Source of the DNA: Cyrtodaria siliqua
Taxonomy: Eukaryota; Mollusca; Bivalvia; Adapedonta; Hiatellidae
Reading direction: 5' to 3'
NCBI GenBank assembly: GCA_037043455.1
Contig: JAWPHD010001426.1
Coordinates: forward strand, 186,001 to 250,000
Length of the DNA stretch: 64,000 nucleotides
Shown: piece by piece, positions 53,041-63,455 of the stretch
Layout of the letters: the number at the start of each line of letters is the position of its first letter
Position numbering within the stretch: the first letter of the stretch is position 1
Notes under the pieces: model-generated
What the model was told of the DNA's origin: nothing
What the model saw: the letters and a program-made list of their open reading frames with translations, nothing else
Database searches by the model: none
Translations under genes and position numbers: made by a program

Positions 53041-53445
53041 ATAATATACAACTCCCAGATCTCCTTCAAGGATACCCCGTAACGATATGTTCGGCCGATC
53101 AAATCAGAATACAGGAAGAACGATTCGTTATTTCAAATACAGACACCAGTGATGGGCCGGGGAAGCATTGGGTGACCTTTTATTTTCCCACCAATACTTC
53201 GATTGTCTCGGCAGAAAGCCAAGTTTTTACAATGTAGGCTTCGAAACACTATTGCAAAACCGCTATTTTATGAACTGTGACCAGTTACAACATCCACGTC
53301 GGACATTTGCGGACTTTATTGCGTTTATTATGTAATGAATCGACACCATAGAAAGACAATGAGGGACATTGTGAAACCTTTTAACGTGAATAATCCTGAG
53401 CTGAATGATCAATATGTCATGACATTTGTAAAGAAAAACAAATAA
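53037..53445 (+). pseudogene. Polinton adenain-like cysteine protease, frameshifted
   Basis: It opens MNNIQLPDLLQGYPVTICSA at 53037 and reaches GKHWVTFYFP, which holds the catalytic histidine. A frame change near 53200 leads to LGRKPSFYNVGFETLLQ and CDQLQ. A second change leads to SDICGLYCVYYVMNRHH with the catalytic cysteine, then a stop at 53443. It corresponds to the maturation protease of adenoviruses and Polintons, which trims capsid proteins. Both catalytic residues survive, but two indels separate them. Confidence 0.85.
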
Positions 53446-53542
53446 ATGTAAATTTTATATATTTTATTGTTTTACTGTATTATTATATTATACAAGATAT
53501 ATTACAATAAAATGTAGAAAAGAAAGTTATTGTTTTACTGGT

Positions 53543-53830
53543 TATTCAAAATGCTCTCAAATCGATTGATACAGCGGTCTTGTCTCTTCCGTCTTCTTCA
53601 TGTTTCCTTTTTGAAGTGGTGTGATTCTTTTTTATAGAAGGGTTGACTTGAATTCTCCGTTTACTAGGCACAGTTGAAATATAGCGATGCCCTGGTGGTT
53701 GTGGATAAGTGTTCATTTTCACCTTGCATGTACCGACCTGTGCCGCCTCCACCATTCGCTGGTATTTGTCGTACGGAACAGTATCAGTTTCTCCATTACC
53801 GTAGCAAGAGTTATAAACAGACTACAGCAG
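53543..53830 (-). pseudogene. Small basic Polinton protein, C-terminal part
   Basis: The minus-strand frame reads ETDTVPYDKYQRMVEAAQVG, then VPSKRRIQVNPSIKKN and SKRKHEEDGRDKTA, ending at 53546. Upstream (53830-53885) the sequence is disrupted. It may be the second half of the small gene at 53886-54068 or a separate nuclear/core protein, since the Lys/Arg clusters look like nuclear signals. Family not recognised with certainty. Confidence 0.45.
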
Positions 53831-53885
53831 TTTTCACCAGAGTATGAATGAGACTTTGTTTCTTCTGAATGATCTCTTTTTTGTG

Positions 53886-54068
53886 TTAATATCCCAATTT
53901 TCTGTCTCCCAATATATGCACAAGGCGCCTCTCACATTTGAGTTGATCTTTCTCAGTGGGAGTTAACCGTATTTTGAATTTGATGACGTCGTGAGCGATC
54001 TGACTTAACACTTTCAACTGACTCCTGGTTACTGTTTGTAATAACACTTTCTTCTGAGCTGAGGACAT
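53886..54068 (-). CDS. Small helical basic Polinton protein (60 aa)
   Basis: The minus-strand ATG at 54068 opens MSSAQKKVLLQTVTRSQLKV and continues LSQIAHDVIKFKIRLTPTEK then LKCERRLVHIL. The pattern of short helices with a LTPTEKDQLK turn resembles a small conserved protein found next to capsid genes in Polintons and related viruses (recollection). Two ACGTAAGAAC-type motifs lie upstream. It may continue downstream after a frameshift. Confidence 0.5.
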   Translation of the reverse strand: MSSAQKKVLLQTVTRSQLKVLSQIAHDVIKFKIRLTPTEKDQLKCERRLVHILGDRKLGY

Positions 54069-54123
54069 CTGAACAAATAATTGCAGAAAATGAAGTTATT
54101 GCTTGATGAGTTCGGCCATGGTT

Positions 54124-54164
54124 ATTCTTACGTTCTCATACTAATCTTTGGAGTGTTCTTACGT
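54124..54164 (-). promoter_or_regulatory. Two ACGTAAGAA[C/T] motifs, one overlapping the ATPase stop codon
   Basis: Minus-strand ACGTAAGAAC at 54155-54164 includes the TAA that ends the ATPase gene; ACGTAAGAAT follows at 54124-54133. Both lie 55-95 bp upstream of the ATG at 54068. Confidence 0.6.
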
Positions 54165-54810
54165 CAGTCGGTAGACGATAGGGTCCTGCCCTGGAAATAT
54201 ACATGTCCTCAATTTATATCGATCATCCCCCTGAGGACTCATGTCCACTATCAAATAACTGTGATTCGAACTCAAGGCATCTTCGTGGGCTTATATGAAC
54301 CCTTTGACTTCACCAGGGTACAACTGACTTCCGAGAATACTGACCTGAGAGACAGCTCTCAAGTTTTTCATGAGCACCAGGTACCACGTATTTAATGCGA
54401 TGGTTGTGGCGAGTTTACCTCTGGGATATAGGTTTTGCGTGATGACAGTTACGCTGAGTCTTCTATGATGACATCCTTGAGTGAACAACAATTCCATGTT
54501 TTGGTTGTGAACCACTGCGTGAACTAAATCATCGATTATAATTAAGCGATGCTGTCTGTCACGAGAAAATTCGTCTAACTGTTCTTCTGAAAGTAAACCT
54601 TGTTGACATGTAAAGTTAGGTACTGTGTTCCATTTCGTCGAATAATGGTTGATATATACCGTAACAGTATAAAACGTGTACAGGCGGTTCACTGGAATAC
54701 ATGTTATTTAAGTTTTGCAAGAAACGGTACACCCAATGTGTCTTGCCACTACCGGTTTGAGCACTAACGCATATGCTGGTACACGGTTCGAACGGAAGAA
54801 GTGACTTCAT
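54159..54810 (-). pseudogene. Polinton packaging ATPase (FtsK/HerA type), disrupted
   Basis: The minus-strand ATG at 54810 opens MKSLLPFEPCTSICVSAQTG with the Walker A motif QTGSGKTHW. A frame change near 54640 leads to RLIIIDDLVHAVVHNQ (Walker B region) and SVTVITQNLYPRGK. The frame meets an in-frame TAA near 54291 and continues with NHSYLIVDMSPQGDDRYKLR to the stop at 54159. The enzyme would pump DNA into the capsid. It is separated from the membrane protein gene by 22 nt. Confidence 0.85.
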
Positions 54811-54832
54811 TTCTTGAGTTTAGGGTTCGTAC

Positions 54833-55063
54833 TTATCCTATAGAAATATTTAATCGACTAATCCAAAGTTCGGTTGACCCGTTTTGCAACGACAAGTTGA
54901 TAATGGAAGTAATTATAATGATATAGACGATTATCATTTGAATGAAATATACAATTTCCGCTCTGGGCACTTTACTACCCATTAAATTCCAATGCTCAAT
55001 ATTTGAGCTTTGATCATTTTCTATCGAAATAGGCGTTTCAATTAGATTTTTCCGTTCGGGCAT
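54833..55063 (-). CDS. Conserved Polinton membrane protein (76 aa)
   Basis: The minus-strand ATG at 55063 opens MPERKNLIETPISIENDQ. A single membrane helix follows (YFIQMIIVYIIIITSIINLS), then LQNGSTELWISRL, a combination I know from a small protein conserved in Polintons and related viruses. The C-terminus seems cut slightly short by a stop after ISIG. An ACGTAAGAAC motif lies 22 bp upstream of the ATG. Probably virion or membrane associated. Confidence 0.6.
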   Translation of the reverse strand: MPERKNLIETPISIENDQSSNIEHWNLMGSKVPRAEIVYFIQMIIVYIIIITSIINLSLQNGSTELWISRLNISIG

Positions 55064-55084
55064 ATTGCTTTCAATGTCATTTAT

Positions 55085-55094
55085 GTTCTTACGT
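55085..55094 (-). promoter_or_regulatory. ACGTAAGAAC motif upstream of the membrane protein gene
   Basis: An exact minus-strand copy, 22 bp before the ATG at 55063, in the direction of transcription. Confidence 0.6.
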
Positions 55095-55147
55095 ATTTCA
55101 AAACTTTAAACTAGGTGAATGGCAACAAATAACTTTTTCATTCTTAC

Positions 55148-55350
55148 AGTGATGAAAAAAACGAAACAGTGATGACAAAAAACGAAACAGTGATGACAAT
55201 TTTTAACACAACCTCTATGGGAAAATACATGTAAATGCGCAAAAACCGAAACAGTGATGACAAAAATCGAAATGATGATGACAAAAATCGAAACGGTGGT
55301 GACAAAAATCGAAATGGTGATGACACAAATCGAAGTGGTGATGACAAAAA
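55148..55350. repeat. Minisatellite of about 20 bp inside the Polinton
   Basis: Nine or so units of AAAAATCGAAACGGTGATGA then C, interrupted once by 45 bp (about 55200-55242). It lies between the PolB stop and the membrane protein gene. The serine/phenylalanine-rich frame on the minus strand is an artefact. Confidence 0.8.
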
Positions 55351-55362
55351 TACATTAATCGG

Positions 55363-58252
55363 TTAATATCCATATGGCACAGTGTCAAAATTGTCCAGCC
55401 TTCTTCTTTTAGTGTATACCATTTGATAGCTTTTCTCTTCTTTCCTATTGTACAATTTTCGCTTTCGTTTATCTCTACAGATTTTTTTTGGGTTGGTAAT
55501 GATGATGGTTGATTGACTTTTTGGATCAGTCACCAAAGCTTTATTGATCAATTGACTATTGGTAAAGTAAAGAGTAAACCCTCTGACTTCACACGTTTCT
55601 TTACCAGAACTAGTACGATAGGCATAGTTTTTGGGACAACCCGAAACAAATTCTACAATATGTTCACCGCCAGTCAGCTCATTCGTGAGTTCACCAAGGT
55701 AGTCACCGAGCTGAGGGTCAAATTGGCAGGGTCGACTCACATAGATAATACTTTCAGTGTCAGTACAAAACACGTCGATTAAGTTGTTCCAACACACTGT
55801 AAAGTTTCAGACGAGCCCAGCATGTGGTGAAGGTGGATGTTGGTTTTGTTATCTTCTGGCAGACAATATTTTTTGTAACTCCATTCCATTTGAATGGTAT
55901 CATCAGCCACGATATAAAATTGTTGAGCTTGTTTCATCGGATCGGAGAAGACTTGAAAGAGTTCTTTCACTTCGATTTCATTAAAAAAGGCGGTCTGACG
56001 CATGTTTTGACGTTGACCAAATTTACCCCAGAAACTATTGAGTCACAGTTTGGCGAGAGCTCTCAGTCCTGGATTCTTCTGTAAATTGTTTTTGTCCATT
56101 GGAACTCCATCTCCTCCGGGTGTCCCACTGGGTATTGACAATATTTATTGACCCATGGGTAGAGACTCGTAAAATCGACATATTTGATTTGTTCATCATC
56201 TCGTACATTATAATATAGTCGACTCGCATTGGTACGCCCACCGAAGAAACTATCACGAAGATCCAGTCGATCCGTAACGTCTAAGGTCTTTATGAAGTTT
56301 TGAAGTTGTTGATTTTCTTGACACTGTTTATGAAACTCGTGTTCCCATATACAAACATACTTCATACCGAGTCTTTTTATAAAGGCTTTCTTCTTCAGTG
56401 TAAGGGCAAACAACTCTTGTAATGTCTGACCAGTTAGTGGATGTGACGTCTCTTCTCTGTCCACAGGAAAACAGTCAGGACACGCATAAAATTTGCATCC
56501 GTGGAAATCGTAGGCCGTGTTTGTCTCTTAACAGAAACCGTCCAATTTGTACCGGGTCCCAATTAAAGTTTTTTCGCCGCCATTGAGGGCGTGTTGTATC
56601 TTGACCCCTTCTTGTTTCATGACCCACACCATCCACTGAATGGACACCTTACTATATTGATCGTTATAGCCTCTGGGCGAGATTGTGGCAATGGGTATAC
56701 GGACAAATTCGCTCTCTTTTATCTTTGTGTCTTCCAGTTCATCTTCTTGAACCAAGTCTTCCCCTTGAAACACTTGTACTTTTCCATCAACCAGTTTGAC
56801 CGGAATCCAGTCTTTTTCGTCTTCTAGTTTCACCCTCCACTCTTCTTCTCAAATTTTTGTTCTGTATACATTCATACATACAGACGCTATGGTGACATAG
56901 TTAAAGGGGTCTACAGCACCTACCCATTTCTTTTCTACTTTTCCTTTGTCAGTAGTAACTTCTACCTCAACGCCGGTGGATGACATAAGAAGATGTTGGA
57001 ATTTTAGACAGGCTGTTCGAAGTATGTCCACATCACTCCGGCAGTATTCGAGCATTTCCTTTCTAAAATCGAAGATCTTTATTGTATCGTGCCAAGACAA
57101 GAACGATTTTCTCTCTTTGGTGCTCATAACTTCACAGCCATAACATCGGGGTTCAGGATGAGGTCCTATATACTGTTGATTCTCTCTGGTATTAAGGAAA
57201 TGGGGGAACCAACCTTTCTTCAATTCGTTTAATTCGAACGCTTCCGCTGCTAGTTTCATCGGTAAGAAAGTTAGACTGTCGAGGACCTTGATGAGAAGAT
57301 CTTTTTGAATGGTCATGTACATAATTCTGGAGCCGTTGTAGATGATCTTGTGTGGACGCATGGATTGGTCGATCAAATATTCTAGTAAAAAGTAGCCATC
57401 GTAACCTTTCATGTTGTGAGCTACGGCTTTAAAGTATTGATGTTTGTCAGAAAAGAGCCATTGTCCAAATTTCGTGGCTGTATCCTCACCTTGGAAGATG
57501 GTTTCTCTAAATCCTCAGGTACCCGGGCATGGACCTTCATCTTCATTATCATACAAGTCGACGTTGTCACATTCTTCGCACCGGGTACCACATCCTTTAC
57601 ATACAGATTGAGGGTTTAACGGCTTGTCGATACATTTGGGACAGACGGTATGAGCCACGACGAAATTAGGTCGATGGGTAGCTTTACCGCACCATTACGT
57701 CATACAACGTTGACATTTCAAGCTGGATTTACATAGTTTGCCAGTTCGACAGTCTAGACAATTCATCTTCTTAAATGGAGTATAACCCTCTTGATATTCC
57801 AGGACTTCATCCTGGCTACATTCAAAATCGAAAAATACAAATTTAGGTATGAACTTTTCCTCGGCGGGTGTGGCTCGAAGGTAGCAGAGATGATCGTTTA
57901 AGACAAACTGTTGACACGAACTGCAATGGTACTCTCCGCATCGGTGCTCCTCTTTCTTTCTCTTCGTCGTATTGATCACCTTGTAACAAGTAGGACACTT
58001 CCACCATTTTTGACATTCATATATACCTTTGACTTTGTTTTTGCCTTGTTTAGGCTGAATTTGGTGACGGCGGTAGCAGTCTGCGGACCTACACGTCACA
58101 TTACATTTGTTACAATCGATGGTAGTGTCGGTTTTGAGACAGTGGTCACTTTTACAGACGATGTAGGTCGTTTCGCATTGATGTCTTTCTTTGTTATTGT
58201 AATACTGATTGGAACTGACGGTATGACAATTTTCCAGGATACTGAGTTTCAA
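55363..58252 (-). pseudogene. Polinton type B DNA polymerase, at least six frames
   Basis: Minus strand. The N-terminus (57695-58252) is rich in CxxC pairs, a zinc-binding region, and ends with the exonuclease motif FFDFECSQDE. Then comes HNMKGYDGYFLLEYL near 57415 (second exonuclease motif), YCRSDVDIL near 57030 (third), the palm motif VDFTSLYPWVNKY near 56170 and the last catalytic motif, which reads TDTESIIYV near 55750 instead of the usual DTDS. The tail is basic (KICRDKRKRKLYN), stop at 55363. It would copy the element by protein priming. No ATG is seen at 58252 (TTG); the start is lost. A TATATAAAAA box on the minus strand lies at about 58546-58555. Confidence 0.9.
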
Positions 58253-58544
58253 GCATTATCGGTTATAAACAATAACTACAATTGTTTAAGTGGACATGTA
58301 TCATATGAAAGATGTATTCACTTTGAAGACGGATCCTGAAGTCTCTAATTCCTTATTTTGGAAACAGAAACACAACTTTGAGAGAATTATATATTGTTTT
58401 AGTCAGTATCGACCATCCACATTCTTTATAAAGAAGGTAAGTGGTACTTACTTGTTTTTTGACGTTTATCTTTGTTCTCGAGTACACAAAGAAAACATTT
58501 CTGGAACGACTCTAGCTGTAAAATGATTTACTAGCTACAACACG

Positions 58545-59154
58545 TTTTTATATAGTCAAGCTTAGTATATAGTCATTGAAAATTCAACAATCTGATTGGT
58601 TTGTTTGTGCTATTTATGGAAATCAACGTCAAGTCTATTTATAGAAGGTCTTAACATGTCAAATCTTATTTTCAAATCAGACATCCTGTCTCTATAATGT
58701 CCACAGATTAAGTCTCAATGTCAATACCTGGTGTTCCAACATCCTGTCAGTAATCCCCTCTGCGGTTTTTATACAAAAGAAACTCAGACATCCTGTCTCT
58801 ATAATGTCAACAGATTAAGTCTAAATGTCAATACTTTTTGTACGAGCATCCTGTCACTAATCCCCTGTGCGTTTTTAATACAAAAGGAACAATGGCTCTT
58901 TTCTGACAACTCAATAGTGTCGATTGCATAGAGGGATTAACCTATGACACTCATCCTATCACGTTGGTACGCTAAAGGATTAAGGAGACTGATGCAATAT
59001 ACTTTGTCCGAACATCTTGACACTAATCCCCACTACCCGCAATACATTCATATAAAAATGAGGAGTGACCTACTTTATACCACGTTCTATTTTTAGAAAA
59101 CAAAATGGCGCTCGCATGCGCAGTACATGGGGCCAAACCGACACCAATACTACT
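58545..59154 (-). repeat. Polinton right terminal inverted repeat
   Basis: The reverse complement of 46551-47215 with differences. It contains CTATTTATAG at 58635 (the TATA box read on the minus strand) and a 107-bp tandem duplication (58678-58784 and 58785-58891) absent from the left end. It ends CCAATACTACT at 59154. Confidence 0.9.
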
Positions 59155-59160
59155 GGTGGG
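59155..59160. repeat. Polinton target-site duplication, right (GGTGGG)
   Basis: Exact repeat of 46545-46550. Confidence 0.9.
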
Positions 59161-59450
59161 GCAGAGAATGATTCCGAACCCTCACTCACTCCCCCTCAAT
59201 TATTTTGCCAAAATATGTTTCTGATAGTTTCCGAATTTCCTTTTAAAAAAGAAAGATGCTGTCAACTGAAGGTCCTTCACAAATGGTCTCAATTACTAAT
59301 TGGCAAGATATTTGTATTGGTGATAATAAATAAGAGCGTATTAAAAAAAATCGGAATCCGTCATCATCTATGACAACCTCTTCGTGATTCAGCTTTATAG
59401 CATTCCCATACACGCAACAATGGTCTGTACATCAAATATAGAACACGCAA
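59161..59450. other. Gene-free spacer
   Basis: AT-rich flank between the Polinton and the satellite. Nothing recognised. Confidence 0.4.
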
Positions 59451-59540
59451 GAGGTGGCGCCGTGGTGTAATGACTAAGTCTTCGGCTTAGTAATCCGTGG
59501 ATCGTGCGTTATATCCCAGCCAGGTAAGCACTTCCTCTTA
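59451..59540 (+). repeat. tRNA-like SINE head at the edge of the satellite
   Basis: GAGGTGGCGCCGTGGTGTAA then TGACTAAG has an A-box-like segment. CTAAG and CTTAG form a 5-bp stem around a 7-nt loop (TCTTCGG). A B-box-like GGATCGTGCGTTATATCCCA follows. The downstream 51-bp satellite repeats the second half of this sequence. Confidence 0.5.
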
Positions 59541-62500
59541 GTAATCCATGGATCGTGCGTTAGATCCCAGCCAGTTTAACACTTCGTCTTAGTAATCCAG
59601 GGATCGTGCGTTCTATCCCAGTGAGCCAGGTTAGCACTTTGGCTTAGTAATGCAGGATCGTGCATTATATCCCAGCCATGTTAGAACTTCGGCTTAGTAA
59701 TCAAGCGATCGTATGTTATATCCCATTGAGCCAGGTTAGCACTTAGGCTTAGTAATCCAGGGATCATGCGTTCTATCACAGCCAGGTTAGCATTTAGGCT
59801 TAGTAATCCTGGGATCGTGCGTTCTATCCCAGCCAGGTTAGCACTTCGTCTTAATAATACAGGAATCGTCCGTTCTATCCCAGCTAGGTTAGAACGTCGG
59901 CTTGGTAACCCAGGGATCGTGCGTTCTATCCCAGCCAGGTTAGCACGTATGCTTAGTAATCCTGGGATCGTGCGTTCTATCCCAGCCAGGTTAGAAAGTC
60001 GGCTTGGTAATACAGGGATCGTGCGTTCTATGCCAGTCAGGTTAGCACTTCGGCTTAATAATCCTGGGATCGTGCGTTCTATCCCAGACAGGTTAGCACT
60101 TCGGCTTAGTATACAGGAATCGTCCGTTCTATCCCAGCCAGGTTAGAACGTTGGCTTGATAACTCAGGGAACGTGCGTTCTATACCAGCCAGGTTAGCAC
60201 GTAGGCTTAGTAAACCTGGGATCGTGCGTTCTATCCCAGCCACGTTAGAACGTCGGCTTGGTCACCCAGGGATCGTGCGTTCTATCCCAGCCAGGTTAGC
60301 ACGTAGGCTTAGTAATCCTGGGATCGTGCGTTCTATCACAGCCAGGTTAGCACTTCGGCTTAGTAATCCAGGGATCGTGCGTTCTGCCCTAGCCAGGTTA
60401 GAACTTCGGCTTTGTCATCCAGGAAACGTGCGTTCTATCACAGCCATGTTAGCAAGTAGGCTTAGTAATACTGGGACCATGCGTTATATCCCAGCCAGGT
60501 TAGCACTTAGGCTTAGTAATCCAGGGATCGTGCGTTCTATCCCAGCCAGGTTAGCACTTATGCTTAGTAATCCAGGGATCGTGCGTTCTATCCCAGCCAG
60601 GTTAGCACTTAGGCTTAGTAATCCAGGGATCGTGCGTTTTATCCCAGCCAGGTTAACACTTCGGCTTAGTAATCCGGGGATCGTGCGTTCTATCCAAGCC
60701 AGGTTAGCACTTCGGCTTAGTAATCCGGGAATCGTGCGTTCTATCCCAGCCAGGTTAGCACTTCGGCTTAATAATCCTGGGATCGTGCGTTCTATACAAG
60801 CCAGGTTTAAACTTCGGCTTAGTAATCCGGGGATCGTGCGTTCTGCCCTAGCCAGGTTAGAACTTCGGCTTTGTCATCCAGGAAACGTGCGTTCTATCAC
60901 AGCCATGTTAGCAAGTAGGCTTAGTAATACTGGGACCATGCGTTATATCCCAGCCAGGTTAGCACTTAGGCTTAGTAATCCAGGGATCGTGCGTTCTATC
61001 CCAGCCAGGTTAGCACTTAGGCTTAGTAATGCAGGGATCGTGCGTTCTATCACAGCCAGGTTAGCACTTAAGCTTAGTAATCCTGGGATCGTGCGTTCTA
61101 TTCCAGCCAGGTTAGCACTTAGGCTTAGTAATCCTGGGATCGTGCGTTCTATCCCAGCCAGGTTAGCACTTCGGCTTAGTAATCTTGGGATCGTGCGTTC
61201 TATCACAGCCAGGTTAGCACTTAGGCTTAGTAATCCATGGATCGTGCGTTCTATCCCAGCCAGGTTAGCACTTAGGCTTAGTAATACTGGGATCGTGCGT
61301 TCTATCACAGCCAGGTTAGCACTTAGGCTTAGTAATCCTGGGATCGTGCGTTCTATTCCAGCCAGGTTAGCACTTAGGCTTAGTAATCCTGGGATCGTGC
61401 GTTCTATCCCAGCCAGGTTAGCACTTCGGCTTAGTAATCTTGGGATCGTGCGTTCTATCACAGCCAGGTTAGCACTTAGGCTTAGTAATCCATGGATCGT
61501 GCGTTCTATCCCAGCCAGGTTAGCACTTAGGCTTAGTAATACTGGGATCGTGCGTTCTATCACAGCCAGGTTAGCACTTAGGCTTAGTAATCCTGGGATC
61601 GTGCGTTCTATCCCAGCCAGGTTAGCACTTCGGCTTAGTAATCTTGGGATCGTGCGTTCTATCACAGCCAGGTTAGCACTTAGGCTTAGTAATCCTGGGA
61701 TCGTGCGTTCTATCACAGCCAGGTTAGCACTTAGGCTTAGTAATCCAGGGATCGTGCGTTCTGCCCTAGCCAGGTTAGAACTTCGGCTTTGTCATCCAGG
61801 AAACGTGCGTTCTATCACAGCCATGTTAGCAAGTAGGCTTAGTAATACTGGGACCATGCGTTATATCCCAGCCAGGTTAGCACTTAGGCTTAGTAATCCA
61901 TGGATCGTGCGTTCTATCACAGCCAGGTTAGCACTTAGGCTTAGTAATCCTGGGATTGTGCGTTCTATCCCAGCCAGTTTAGAACGTCGGCTTGGTAACT
62001 CAGGGATCGTGCGTTCTATCCAACCAGGTTAGCACTTAGGCTTAGTAACCCAGGGATCGTGCGTTCTATTCCAGCCAGGTTAGCACGTAGGCTTAGTAAT
62101 CAAGGGATCGTGCGTTCTATCCCAGCCAGGTTAGCACTTCGGCTTAATAATACAGGAATCATCCGTTCTATCCCAGCCATGTTAGAACGTCGGCTTGGTA
62201 ACCCAGGGATCGTGCGTTCCATCCAAGCCAGGTTAGCATGTAGGCTTAGTAATCCTGGGATCGTGCGTTCTATCACATCCAGATTTGAACTTCGACCTAG
62301 TAATCCAGGGATCGTGCGTTCTGCCCCAGCCAGGTTAGAACTTCGGCTTTGTCATCCAGGAAACGTGCGTTCTATCACAGCCAGGTTAGCACGTAGGCTT
62401 AGTAATACTGGGACCATGCGTTCTATCCCAGCCAGGTTAACACTTAGGCTTAGTAATCCAGGGATCGTGTGTTCTGTCCCAGCCAGGTTAGAATTTCGGC

Positions 62501-63455
62501 TTATTCATCCAGGAAACGTGCGTTCTATCACAGTCAGGTTAGCTCTTAGGCTTAGTAATCCAGGAAACGTGCCTTCTATCACAACCAAGTTAGCACGCAG
62601 GCTTAGTAATCCAGGGATCGTGCATTCTATCCCAGCCAGGGTAGCACTTCGGCTTTTTAATCCAGGGATCGTGCGTTCTATCACAGCCAGGTTAGCACTT
62701 AGGCTTAGTATTCCAGGGATCGTGCGTTCTATCCCAGCCAGGTTAGCACTTAGGCTTAGTAATCCAGGGATCGTGCGTTCTATCACAGCCAGGTTAGCAC
62801 GTAGGCTTAGTAATACTGGAACCATGCGTTCTATCACATCCAGGTTAGCACTTAGGCTTAATAATCCAGGGATCGTGAGTTCTATCCCAGCCAGGTTAGC
62901 ACTTAGGCTTAGTAATCCAGGGATCGTGCGTTCTATCACAGCCAGGTTAGCACTTAGGCTGAGTAATCCAGGGATCGTGCGTTCTATCCCAGCCAGGTTA
63001 GCACTTCGGCTTAGTAATACTGGGATCGTGCGTTCTATCCCAACCAGGTTAGCACGTAGGCTTATTAGTAATGCAGGGATCGTGCGTTCTATCCCAGCCA
63101 GCTTAGCACTTCGGCTTAGTGATCCAGGGATCGTGCGTTCTGTCCCAGCCAGGTTAGCACTTCGGCTTAGTTATCCAGGGATCGTGCGTTCTATCCCAGC
63201 CTAGCACTTCGGCTTAGTTATCCAGGGATCGTGCGTTCTATCCCAGCCAGGTTTCACTTAGGCTTAGTAATCCAGGGATCGTGCGTTCTATCCCAGCCAG
63301 GTTAAAACTTCGGCTTAGTAATCCAGGGATCGTGCGTTCTATCCCAGCCAGGTTAGCACTTAGGCTTAGTAATGCAGAGATCGTGCGTTCTATCACAGCC
63401 AGGTTAGAACTTCGGCTTAGTAATCCAGGAAACCTGCGTTCTATTCCGACCAGGG
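59481..63455. repeat. 51-bp satellite, about 78 copies
   Basis: The unit is CTTCGGCTTAGTAATCCAGG + GATCGTGCGTTCTATCCCAG + CCAGGTTAGCA. Marker variants (GTTCTGCCCT) recur at 60381, 60840 and 61758, that is at 9 and 18 units, showing a 459-bp higher-order repeat; a 255-bp (5-unit) duplication lies at 61080/61335. As 51 is a multiple of three, frames stay open on both strands: 126, 619 and 381 codons on the plus strand with the 17-residue repeat RLALRLSNPGIVRSIPA, and 257 codons on the minus strand. I regard these as non-genic. Confidence 0.95.

Larger units (their letters stand above)
46551..59154. mobile_element. Polinton/Maverick element, complete, decayed (12,604 bp)
   Basis: The borders are AGTAGTATTGG...CCAATACTACT with inverted repeats of about 0.6 kb and an exact 6-bp target duplication. 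All Polinton hallmark genes are recognisable: retrovirus-like integrase with chromodomain, adenain-like protease, penton- and hexon-like capsid proteins, packaging ATPase and protein-primed type B DNA polymerase. Left-side genes run rightward and right-side genes leftward, converging near 53.5 kb. Such elements are self-synthesising transposons related to adenovirus-like and adintovirus-like viruses. At 12.6 kb it is at the short end for the class. Frameshifts or stops in nearly every large gene mean it cannot replicate by itself. Confidence 0.95.

Noticed and set aside
55144..55347. Serine/phenylalanine-rich membrane protein on the minus strand
   Set aside because: Translation of the 20-bp minisatellite; no conservation expected.
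55148..55350. Hammerhead ribozyme-like core (GTGATGAC...CGAAAC) in the minisatellite
   Set aside because: The first core base is not C and no flanking helices form; chance resemblance repeated by the tandem array.
57416..58339. Plus-strand frames across the PolB region
   Set aside because: Antisense shadows of the polymerase, whose motifs are all on the minus strand.
59451..59540. Functional tRNA gene
   Set aside because: A short anticodon-like stem and partial boxes are present, but the acceptor and T arms do not pair; a SINE head is more likely. The same holds for 27716-27790, 40700-40785 and 43219-43292.
59766..63204. Long plus-strand frames of 126, 619 and 381 codons as a repeat-protein gene
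   Set aside because: They are produced by a 51-bp satellite (multiple of three) that is also open on the minus strand; no splice sites, start context or domain supports a gene.
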